Source: Takakia lepidozioides
Lineage: Eukaryota; Streptophyta; Takakiopsida; Takakiales; Takakiaceae
Assembly (NCBI GenBank): GCA_030704615.1
Contig: CM060732.1
Coordinates: 57,457,053-57,521,052 of the forward strand
Direction: 5' to 3'
DNA length: 64,000 nucleotides
Every line of letters begins with the position of its first letter. The stretch's first letter is position 1. The notes under the pieces were generated by a model that ran no database searches, was not told the origin of the DNA, and worked only from the letters and a program-made list of their open reading frames with translations. Made by a program: the position numbers and the translations under genes. Positions 49,464-61,400 of this stretch are shown here, in pieces.

Positions 49464-52400
49464 CTAGTCTTTTGGATCTGGTAATGAATACATTTCAACA
49501 TGAGGAGGTCCTGAAACATCAGTGTGACTGGCAAAAGATAGGTAGACATTCCATGCTAGAGCTACCACGTTGGCAAAGGCTACCTGCAACCACCCCCACA
49601 AACCTTTACCCATTATTACTGGATCTGTCTTCGGCTGATGTCCCTTCCTTTCTGCACAGAACCTACCTCCTGCCTTCTTCCCAGGTGAAAGTTCCTTCCA
49701 GCAGAAACAAAAATGTCTTTTTTTCTCTCAAAGATAAAATGAACGAAAACAGCAGAGGTTGCAAGATGTTGCTCAACTAACAACATTGTTCTTTTCACAC
49801 GCAACAGAGGCATCAAAGCATGGCCCTGTTGGGTGGACCGTACATCTAAGCTTGAAGCAATGCAATGATGCATGGTTGCCAACTGACAACATCATACCCT
49901 GGTTCGAGGGCAAAGAAGCCCTCTACTGTTTCAAAAGCATGCTGCACATCGTGGGCTTGTGGTGAGGCGAAGTTTGATTTGAGCGAATCTATGTTGAAGA
50001 TGTGAGAGAAAAAGAAAGAGATGTACTGTGGCCACAGGACGCTCAGAAAGAGATTTGAGACAGAATATTCAGAGGAGGCCTATGCAACAGTAGGACAACA
50101 AGAGACCTAAAAAGAGCACATAAGATAGAGGTGTGAGATGGAGACCTGAAGCTGTTGGGGAATGAAGAGAAAATTGATGAACTGGAATGGGATCCATAGT
50201 TTCCAGTTTGCTAAAACTGCGGCGCCCCAATCCTGCATTCCACATTATGCACAACATGCCCTTAGTCCCTATCAACCATCAAAGTAGTATATCACTGTGC
50301 TAGCCGATCAGTTTGACCTCATCAAGCAATAGAACTAATATAACATCTGCATGGAAACCAGCTATTATTTATTCAATACTTTTTCCAGGAAAGGGGCAGA
50401 GCCCAGATAATTCAAATGACTGGCCATCAAAGCCCCAGAGGATCTCTTACCTGCTGAAGCTTTGGGCCAATGTCAGAGGCCCGCCCCTCCAATGTCAACA
50501 GCGCCGTGAAAAAGACTGCAATAAATGCAGGTGAAAAGACAAACTGCAACCACATTTGATGAATTATACACCAGTACAATCTCTCTCTCTCTCTCTCTCT
50601 CTCTTTGGCATTCCGTCCTTAAGCTCCCGACGAGATGAATTCAAGGTCAGATGGTGGGGTCAGCTGCAACATATGCCCAACACCAGATATCCTAAGTTAA
50701 TCGACTCTATATCTTGGAAACAGGACCGCCCTGTCAAACAGGCTAAGTCCTGGCAGAAGAGAGTAGAAGAGATCCTCAAGGACCTGGACCTGGATCCGCA
50801 AGTCTTGACCCTGCTGGATAAATCTGACTTAGAGGCTGTAGTGTCCTCAGCAATGTCTGTTGCCATGAGATTGTCTGATGAAAATGAAGTTAGGCAGAAA
50901 ACTTCCCTGAACTAATTTCCAGTCTGTGACATGGGGGAGGACATCTTGGATGACCTCAAGGGTCTACCCACTCTCGGCACTAGACTGAAATTTAAACTCC
51001 GGGCAGGAAGCCTACCTTTGAACAGCAAACAGAAGCAGAGAGGAAAGGGAGAGTGCAATTGCCCGTTGTGTGGGCAATCTGAATACAGTATTCATTTTCT
51101 GATACACTGTCCGGGGTTCTCTCACCAAAGAGACGCTCTCTTCAAATCTATTAAGGGAATTGTGCCTGTACCCCTGTTTACCAACTTTGAAAGTCTCGAG
51201 GCTGAGCCAAAAGCCCAGGCCCTCCTGAGGCCTAGTTTTTGGGCAAATCACACACAGCAGATTGATGCTTGTGTGAAGGGATTTCTAGAGGATATCTGGA
51301 AAACCCGGATTAATTCTTTATATGGAGGTAAGTCTTACTACCAACGTCAGCCCCTGACAGAGGTAGGTTCTGTCCCTTTTGTTCCCGCTCAAACTGGGCG
51401 CGGGGTCAATGGCCACAAGGCTACGGCAAACATCGTCTTATGAGTACAATGTCTCTCTCTCTTTTTCCTCGAATGTGGCCAGGTCCCTACTTGCCACTAA
51501 AAGTTGTCTGATCCACTTATTCTGTTGAGAACTTTGTCCACATTAGAACCCAAAAACAGAATGACTAATTAGGATTTCCCTAGGTCATACCCTACAGCAG
51601 CTGCCCACTATTTTAGAAGACCCTGCTAATCTTCTCATTTGGAAGACGAGCACCAAGAGCTGAAGGGGCAGTCACCTTACTCCTGGACTATGTCTACAAT
51701 CAAGGTGCTCATCCCGGCTCTGTGAGCACATTGAAGTGCATAGAATGCCACTCAGTATGGCTACACAAAGAGAGGACGATGTGAGTTTACATCAACTTGA
51801 CTAGCCCTACTCTGAATCTGTGAATACTATTGCAAGCTTAGGGCTTCTGCATGTGACCTTGCTTGAGTACATGGCTCTAGTAACACCTTGGGTGCTTACT
51901 GATGAGGAGATCACCACCCCTCCCTCTGGAGAGTGGGCTCACATAGGTGCTTACTGCGAGCTCTGATTACTACAGGCTGAAATGGCTGTAAGTACCTCCC
52001 TTCTCTTTGTTAGTATGACCTGCTACAGTGATGACATCGATAACAAGTGTGAGGTAATTTAATCCTGAGGTTCTACAGACCTTCACCTTCTATTGTTGCT
52101 GGGTTTGCTACTAAGGGCAAGAGACAAAGGGAAGTTAAAGCTTTGAGCACTTCCAGATATTGGATGACCAAGTGTGTATGCATTCTTTTTTAAATCCACA
52201 ATCACCTTTGATTGATGGTGGAAAGACGTAAGAGCATGTGGAAACACAGAAGGGTTTTAGCCTAAGGATTCAAACTATACATGAATTTGCTACCGTTGCT
52301 TCTGCTTCCGAGGATATGAAAGTGACAAGCAAACCTTTTTTGCTGTGACCTGCATATCTAGTGTGCATCTGATTGCCACTTAGAACACCCTACATCTTAA

Positions 52401-55400
52401 GATATGCCAGAGGGAGGTATTGAGGCAAATTTCAGTCGAGGCACTTTAATGATGCCTATGAAAAAAGAGGTGGACACGACATGTATTTCATGTTTCTTTG
52501 TCTAGCATGGACATGCTTTGTCACTCTCTGTCTGAGCACCTGCACCTCTGTTCAGCAACTTCTAAAGTCTCGAGGCTGAGACTAAATTCCTGGCACTGTT
52601 GGGGAGGCAGATCACACACAGCAAATTGATGCTTGTGTTAAAGGCTTTCGAGAGGAAATCTGGAAATCAAGAACAAATTGTTTATATCAAGTGAAGTTCC
52701 CACTACTGGAGAGAGCCCCTCAACGGAGATAGTATCTGTTCCCTCATGTTCTGGGCGCTGTAAAGATACTTCACAACAACCGGACAAGGTGTGGCTTTCT
52801 TGATGTACGATGTGAAGAAGTTTGTCTGTTCTGAGAATGTGGGCTCTCCCTGTCAGTGTCATGATTTGGTATTTCTCCTAGTGCTTACTAGGTACTCGGG
52901 AGGGTCAACTTGGTCTTATGACGCCGTGTTTATATCCATGGCTGTTCAGCTTTTCTCACAGACCAATCCGAGATCACCTGACTGTAGACAACCAGCACAC
53001 ACAAGAGGTCCTTTTGGGTTGATGGTCAGTTGAATCCTCTGTGAGTGAAAGAAAAGCTAGCTGCTTTCAAGACACAAGGTCGAGGACAACGTAGTGAGGG
53101 CACCTTCTTCAGTACATTTCAGCCTTTTTTACCCTCTTATCAAAGTTATCCCCAATTAATCATGTTCAACTCTGCAAGTTCGCCCGTTCGGTGCATGTAT
53201 GGTGGTTTGGAGAGTATTGACATGTTACTGCCAATGTGGCAATAGGAACGTATCCAAAACCGGTAACAGACATGAGGAAAAGCTTTGGAAGGAATATTTT
53301 CCACACCCAGAAAATGGTGGGACAAATGAGGCAAAAAAGGTGAATGCCTCTTAGATTACAGAGAGAAGCAGACAACAAGATGCAATGCAAAGACTTGTTT
53401 GAGATTCTCATCCTTTCTCTCCCCAGCACGTTTTTGAAGTCTTGGGAGCAATTCAGCATAGGCACTAGTGTGTGATAAGTAAGGTTGGTAGCTGTCATTG
53501 TCAGCTGCTAGCAGCAAAGCGACGATCTATGTGCAGAGGCAGGGATAGCTGAAGGCGCAGGGATATACTGTCGGTCCAAATTCATCCAAGAGGGCCAGAT
53601 TCCAAGCACAAAATTACCAACGATTCCCCATGGATAGCTACAAGAAACCTGCATGGTAGATGGTAAACAGGAAACAGCAGCCGCGGCGGCACAGTTGATA
53701 AAATCAGGCACCTTTACAATGACCACAGCTAAGAGGACCAAGAGAGGGAGTCCACAATGCCTCTTCTGGCACTTCTGGGCATGTGAGGATGCTATGTGAG
53801 GCAGAGCGACTCAAAGAGGCTCTACAGACTTTAAAGCCAAGGCGACGTTTCGGCAGATTCACATACTTATGTCTGTCTCTTGCATAATTGCATCAAGATG
53901 AAAGGCCTGGAAGCTGGAAAGCAGGTGCATGCTCACATTATCCAAAGTACATTCCAAGCCAAACATTTTTCAACACAACACTCTTGTCAACGTGCATTTT
54001 AAGAGCAGGAGGATCACGGATGCTCACCAAGTGTTCAACATAATGTCTGAACACAGTTTGATCACATGGAATATTATGATTGCCGGATTATCAAGCATGG
54101 ATGTGGTAAGAATGCCTTGGAGACATAATAGGGTAAGGTGTGCAAGCCTGGCAGCGCTGGGAAAAGGCCAAGAGGTTCATGGTGTTTTCATCAAAGCACA
54201 AACCATACCAGATGTCCTTCTGAACACTCTGCTGATGAAAATGGATGCCAAAGGCAGAAACATCAAGGATGCAAAGGGAGTGTTCGACAATATGGCTGAA
54301 CAAGATGTGGAGTGCAATGTCACGGGATATGCCCAGCATGGGTGTGGGATGGAAGCTTTGTAGACCTATTGGGTGAAGCCCGACTACATCACATTTGTTT
54401 GTGTTTGCCATGTGTGTGAGCCTGGTAGCCCTGGAAAGGACAAAGGTGACATTGTCAAAGCTGGAAATGTACTGGATGTTATTCTGAACATTGCCCTAGT
54501 GGCCATGTATGACAAATGTGGAATCATGGGCATGTGCAAAGAGAGCGTTCAACCTTGTGGGCAAAGTTGATGTGGTGTACTGGAGTGCCATGATCGCAGG
54601 ATGTGCACACCAGGGTGGGATGGAGGCTTCGGAGACCCATGAGCAAGTGATGTGGGAACGGGTGAAGCCCAACCACATCATGTTTGTTTGGCTTTGCAAT
54701 ACGGTAAATGTCTTCTACAAACATTCTTTAACCCATTGCCACAAAACAGCCCGACTTTCAGTTATCTGCAGCTCTGTAGCTATCAAGCTCATCATCTCAA
54801 CCATAACCAAGCTCATCAAGCTCAACAGTGGGAAGAAATCAAGACACATAGTCCTTGGACTTTCTTGTGTGCACCGGAGGCCAGCCAGCTTGATTCACGA
54901 AGACCAACAAAGAACAAGAATGCACTCATAAGACGTTGTTTGCCGTAGCCTTGTGGCCATTGACCCCGCACTCAGTTTGAGCGGAACACAAAGGTACAGA
55001 AACTACCTTTGTCAAGGGCTGAAGCCGGTGGTATGACTTACCTTGGAACAGACTATTCATCCGGGTTTTCCAGATATCCTCTAGAAATCCCTTCACACAA
55101 GCATCAATCTGCTGTGTGGTTTACCCAATAACTAGGCCCCAAGGTGATGATGTTCAAGATGATTAGACACGTAATCAGAATCACCTAATAATTCTTGCAC
55201 AAAAGTGTACCCATCCCTTCGATTGATAGTACATGCAGCTTATTTCTATGATCAATGGTCTTGCAATAATCTCTCCCTCTGTCTCGCGCCAGGTTTGTTT
55301 ATCTTGAGATCAGAGCAAACTATCGTGGGCACTCTCAAAGATGGCTCGCCCTTGGCAGAGGCAAAAGAGCACCAGAAGTGCAGAGCGTTTGAGGTTTTTC

Positions 55401-58400
55401 TTGACAGCTCGCAACTTGTAGGTAGTTCGATTTAAGTTACTGCAGTCCTGATCATGAAGACGACAGCAGGGAGAGCTGTAGGTCGCAAGGGCAGGGCAGG
55501 TTCATCGGGCGCCACTGCTTTCAGCAACACAAGTTATCTACAAGAGTTGATTAATTAAACAACGGAGGTGGGCATATTATTGAAGGAGTCTCCTTCCTAA
55601 AGACGGTTTCTCAAAGCTTGATGTCCACTGCAAGACTTTGCACACTCGTATGTATGCAAACACCTGACATAATGCGTGTATGTGCCAAGATGTTGTCCTG
55701 ACCATTTCAGACAGATCGACCAGTGAAACCACAGGTCTACTAGATCCGTTCAAACTTCGGATGGATTGTCAGTTCAAAGCACACACCACTTCTGGGTGGC
55801 GATCATGTCATTCGAGATAAGACTCACCGAGGTTGTCTAGAAGTTAAGAAGCTATCTGATGTTATCTAGATGTCAGCGTTGTCTACTGACAGTGGATGCC
55901 TACTACGTTTTGGAGGGCACACGGTCACAAGGTGGCAGAAACAGTCACCTTAGAAGGCTCACATGGCCAACAAGTGGAAGGTCGACAGAAGCAGGTCCAG
56001 ATGTCGTATGAACAAATGTTGTTTCGCGATTGGCAGCTGGAGGGAGTTTGCATTCGACCACGACCTCAAAATCGGAGACCAGCTTGTCTTCACTCTCATT
56101 TCACACTCTTGTTTTACCGTTCGAGTGTTTGACAAGTTTGGCAAACGAGGGCAGGTAACTCCACCACCTAGGGAGTATCCTTGGATCCATATTGGGGTGG
56201 ATTCATGGCTCCGTAGGATTGGTATCCACCGCTGGGCCAAAAACTTGCCAAAGCGCAAGTACACAATCGAGACTGAATCCGGCCTCAAAACATTGTGGAA
56301 GCCACATACTAATGTTCCACACAATGTAACTAACATGATGAAGTCATTCCCAACGCATGTTTCCAGCAGGGGTTCCGTTTCCGACGACGCGAGGGCTACG
56401 GTGGTAATGGAGGGCAGGGCATACGCACGGCAGATCAAACCCCCAATTTCATGCTGATTATGAGAGACCCTCAAGTCCACGGCAAGTCTTCGTTGGTGGG
56501 TTCTTACTTTTCACCATCCTGGTTCTTTAGCAGCATTAGAACTTGATTGAACAGAAGCGCATTGCGTGATCAATAGATTAAATTGTCTCTGAGCATGCAT
56601 GTATGGCAGGAAATACCTTTCGAATTCATCAAGGAATCCAGGATGCCACCAAAGAAGTTTAGTATGCGTCTGAACAATTGCACTGGAAAAGTGTGGAATC
56701 CTCAATGCGCAGGGGAGCACCTTACAGTCGGGAGCTGGACTCTCAAGCTTGGGCACAATTTGCACTCCACCAGTGCCTTGAGGAAGGAGATGTGTTTTTG
56801 AGCTAACCCATAACACTGACTTCACAACACCAGTCCGCATCTTCCCGTTAGTGGAAGTCACTGAAAATGCTGGATGGGACAGCCATCTTGCAAACAAATC
56901 TATCAACAACGAGGTTTAGTGTTCTCACTTTCATCCGGCCTTTGTGCGCAGCTGATCATGACTACACTTTAAAAGCAGTAGCCAGGTGACAGACATGGCT
57001 TTGCACACTACCACCTCTAAGTCAGATTTATCCAACAGGGCCAAGACTGCTTAGATTCAGATCCAGAGAATCTCTTCTCTGGTAATGACAAGAAATTATG
57101 GTTGGCCCTTCAACGTTTGTACAAGCCGCAAAACGGTCAGCAAGTACAAGCGCTGAAGACTACTAAAGGTGCAGTGGTGACTTCATCGGTTGACATTGTC
57201 AAAACCTTTGAAACTCACTACAGTATCCTTGGCAGAACTTCTAGGTCTAACAGTGAGGGGTCTTCTGCTGAATGGAGGGACACAGTTGGAAAAACTGTTC
57301 CTATGATTCAAAACAGCCCTGATGAACTGGAGTATATTTCAATGGCTTATAATGCTCCCATTAGTTCTTCTGAGATTGTGGAAGCAATTGAACATTTAAA
57401 TGGATATAAAGCTGGTGGACCTGATGGTATTGTCAACGAGCTTATCAAACACGGTGGCGATCCCATGATAGAGGCCCTAGTTCTCCTCTTTAACCTTATC
57501 TGGAAGACTGAAATGATCCCCTTTTGCTGGCGACAGGGGGTCATTGTCAATCTATACAAGAAGGGTGACAGAGAAGAACCGGGGAACTACCGTGGCATCA
57601 CGCTCCTCAATGCTGTTGGCAAGACATTCTGCAGAGTTATAAGTACTCATCTCGAGGTTGATCTGGAGTCTAGAGGTTGTTTCCACGAAGGCCAAGCTGG
57701 CTTTTGGCGAAACAGGGGCTGTGTGGATCATATCTTCACTCTAAGCCAGATTATCCAGGGAAGGAAAAAAGAAGGGAAACCCTCTTATGTCTTTTTCCTG
57801 GATGTCAAAAAGGCTTATGACACAGTGTGGAGAGATGGCCTATGGTTCCGCCTCTGGTCTTGTGGGATCAAGGGAAAGATGTGGAGAGTTGTCCACAACT
57901 TGTATGCTCACACCAAAAGCTGTGTCACTGTTAACGGACAGAAGTCCAACTTCTTTGACATAGACCAAGGTGTAGCTCAAGGATGTACTCTCTCCCCTCT
58001 GCTCTTCAATGTTTTCATCAATCAACTCCTCGAGGATGTGGAAAGTGAGGGATTTGGGTTAAGGGTGGGTGATACCACCATACCAGCCCTTATGTTTGCG
58101 GATGACTTCGCAGGCATAGGGGAGACTCCAACCAATCTCCAGGAGTTGATTGATTGTGCGAAGAGATACTTTGATCTTTGGGGGCTAGAGGCTAATGTCA
58201 GCAAATGTGCAGTGGTAGCATTCAACGACAGAGGAGAGGGAGGAAGTGATCTTAAGTGGCAGTGGGGTAGCCAAGAGATCCCGGTCCTCCCTTCCTACAC
58301 TTACCTGGGCGTTGAGTTCTCCTCCAATTGTAATTGGGATGCTCATATCCGGAAAGTTGTTCAAACTGGCAAGGGCAAAGCTCTGGGGCTCACTAAATTT

Positions 58401-61400
58401 TTCCACTGCAGAGGGGTCAACTCTGAGGTTAAGAAAACCATGCTTTGTCGCGTTATTAGACCTGCCTTGGAGTACGGATCTGCTATATGGGTTGATAACT
58501 CCAACCAGGCTAAGTATCTAGAATCCATTCAAGTGAGGGTGCTTAAGGAGTGTATGTCAGCATGCTCCAAAACAGCCAATGTGGCTGTTCGGGGTGAGTT
58601 TGGCATTCCGTCCTTAAGCTCCCGACGAGATGAATTCAAGGTCAGATGGTGGGGTCAGCTGCAACATATGCCCAACACCAGATATCCTAAGTTAATCGAC
58701 TCTATATCTTGGAAACAGGACCGCCCTGTCAAACAGGCTAAGTCCTGGCAGAAGAGAGTAGAAGAGAACCTCAAGGACCTGGACCTGGATCCGCAAGTCT
58801 TGACCCTGCTGGATAAATCTGACTTAGAGGCTGTAGTGTCCTCAGCAATGTCTGTTGCCATGAGATTGTCTGATGAAAATGAAGTTAGGCAGAAAACTTC
58901 CCTGAACTTGTTTCCAGTCTGTGACATGGGGGAGGACATCTTGGATGACCTCAAGGGTCCACCCACTCTCGGCACTAGACTGAAATTTAAACTTCGGGCA
59001 GGAAGCCTACCTTTGAACAGCAAACAGAAGCAGAGAGGAAAGGGAGAGTGCAATTGCCCGTTGTGTGGGCAATCTGAATACAGTATTCATTTTCTGATAC
59101 ACTGTCCGGGGTTCTCTCACCAAAGAGACGCTCTCTTCAAATCTATTAAGGGAATTGTGCCTGTACCCCTGTTTACCAACTTTGAAAGTCTCGAGGCTGA
59201 GCCAAAAGCCCAGGCCCTCCTGAGGCCTAGTTTTTGGGCAAATCACACACAGCAGATTGATGCTTGTGTGAAGGGATTTCTAGAGGATATCTGGAAAACC
59301 CGGATTAATTCTTTATATGGAGGTAAGTCTTACTACCAACGTCAGCCCCTGACAGAGGTAGGCTCTGTCCCTTTTGTTCCCGCTCAAACTGGGCGCGGGG
59401 TCAATCGCCACAAGGCTACGGCAAACAACGTCTTATGAGTACAATCTCTTCCGCCAGGACTTAGCCTGTTTGACAGGGCGATCATGCTTCCAAGCTATAG
59501 AGTCGATTAACTTAGGATATCTGATATTAGACATGTTGCAGCTGACCCCACCATCTGACCTTGAATTCATCTCGTCGGGAGGTAAGGAAAGGATGCCAAA
59601 CTCACCCCGAACAGCCACATTGGCTGTTTTGGAGCATGCTGACATGCACTCCTTAAGCACCCCCACTTGAATGGATTCTAGAGACTTAGCCTGGTTGGCG
59701 TTATCAATCCATACTGCAGATGCATTACTCCAAGGCAGGCCTAATAACGCGGTAAAGCATGATTTTTTTAACTCAGAGTTCATCCCTCTGCAGTGGAAAA
59801 ATTTAATGAGACCCAGCGCTTTGCGCTTGCCAGATTGCACGACTTTTTCAATATGTGCATCCCAATTACAGTTGGAGGAAAACTTAACACTAAGGTATGT
59901 GTAGGAAGGGAGGACCAGAATCTCTTGGCTTCCCACTGCCACTTCAGATCACCTCCTCCCACCCCTCGGTCGTTGAATGCCACCACTGCACATTTACTGA
60001 CGTTAGCGTCTAGACCTCAAAGGTCAAACTCTCTCTTCGCCCAATCAATCAACTCCTGGAGATTGGAAGGAGTCTCCCCTATGCCTGCGAAATCATCCGC
60101 AAACATAAGGGCTGGTATGGTGGCATCACCCTCACTTTCCACATCCTCAAGGAGTGGATTGATGAAAACATTGAAGAGAAGAGGGGAGAGGGTACATCCT
60201 TGAGTTCTATGTCAAAGAAGTTAGACTTCTGTCCATTAACAGTGAGACAGCTTTTGGTGTGGGCATGCAAATTATGGACCACTCTCCACATCTTTCCCTT
60301 TATCCCAGATGACCAGAGTCGGAGCCATAGACTCTCTCCACACTGTCATACAAGAGAGGGGGGCAATGCACTCGAGAAACTTTTGCTGGAAGCTAGAACG
60401 TAGACCCTGCACTTGGTGAAGATGAAGCAGAACATTACAAAAAGTGGGGACTGCTGCACAGCAGTGTGATGTCCCTTTGAAAATGAGTGAGAGAGAGAAA
60501 GAAAGTTCTGAGCGAGAGATAAAGACCTGATCAAGGACAACCCGAATAAAGGTGCCTGGGACCCCGCCTGCTGTCACCAACTTGCTTAAAGCCAAGTACC
60601 TGCAGCCACGGATGCCATTCTCTAGCAAAATGGGTCAACAAATGGGTCAACACATCTTAAGCCTAAAACATCCAGACCCATCTATCGTCGATACAAACCC
60701 CCTCAATCGATACTACCCCTCCCAGAGTAAGTTGCAACAGTGGAAAACTCAGCCTATGTTGCAGAAAGCACTGACGGAAAATCTCGTTAGAGGATTGCTG
60801 TGAGTGTTGGTTTGAATAGGGGAGTTGAGGCCTACTACAAATCAGAATGCTAAATCCAGCATTGCTAATCCTCTGCTTGATGCATATGTGACACATCTGT
60901 CCTTCCTGTACTGCAGTCAACTTCAAATTGGTCACAGGGTTGAGAGAAGACTTACTTAAGCTTTAGAATCACATTTAACAACATCAAGTTGATGCAAACT
61001 CTGCTTATCCCGTCTTAAAACCAGTGGGTGTGTTTGTTGGGAGGCAAAATCTATAGTCTAATAGAAGTAGCTGAGTGCAAAGTGGCACATTTCAACTAAT
61101 AGAAAACAATTTATGCTTTAAGGTAGGGTTATCCTTACCAAGTATGTAGAGTGGGGCCAACCAGCATAAACCCAATGAAGGTGATCAAAGCTGTTCGTTT
61201 CAATTCCACCTTTCCTTTTTTCTCAACAACTAACTGCCATTATACCCCCCCCAAGACAGACATTAATAAGTTGACATAATCTGCAGCCCCAAGTAAACCC
61301 AGGAGAGTAGACTGTTACCAACCTAACAGAAACCTACAATTAAATGAGCTAACCTACTAAGCCTTGATACAAATCTAGAGGCATGTGAGAGAGAGGTAAC

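Larger units (their letters stand above)
57008..60350 (-). mobile_element. Older LINE copy, minus strand, split by a younger insertion
   Basis: Two reverse-complement LINE pieces, 57008-57077 and 59443-60350, are colinear halves of a single older copy. The left piece corresponds to the long copy's positions about 58770-58850, the right piece to about 58755 down to 57820. They are separated exactly by the plus-strand copy at 57078-59442. The older copy is noticeably diverged, and its reading frame is broken. Confidence 0.8.

Noticed and set aside
57008-57077. 5' inversion by twin priming of the 57-59 kb LINE
   Set aside because: The inverted piece comes from a region also present in the forward copy and is continuous with the inverted sequence on the other side, so nested insertion explains it better.
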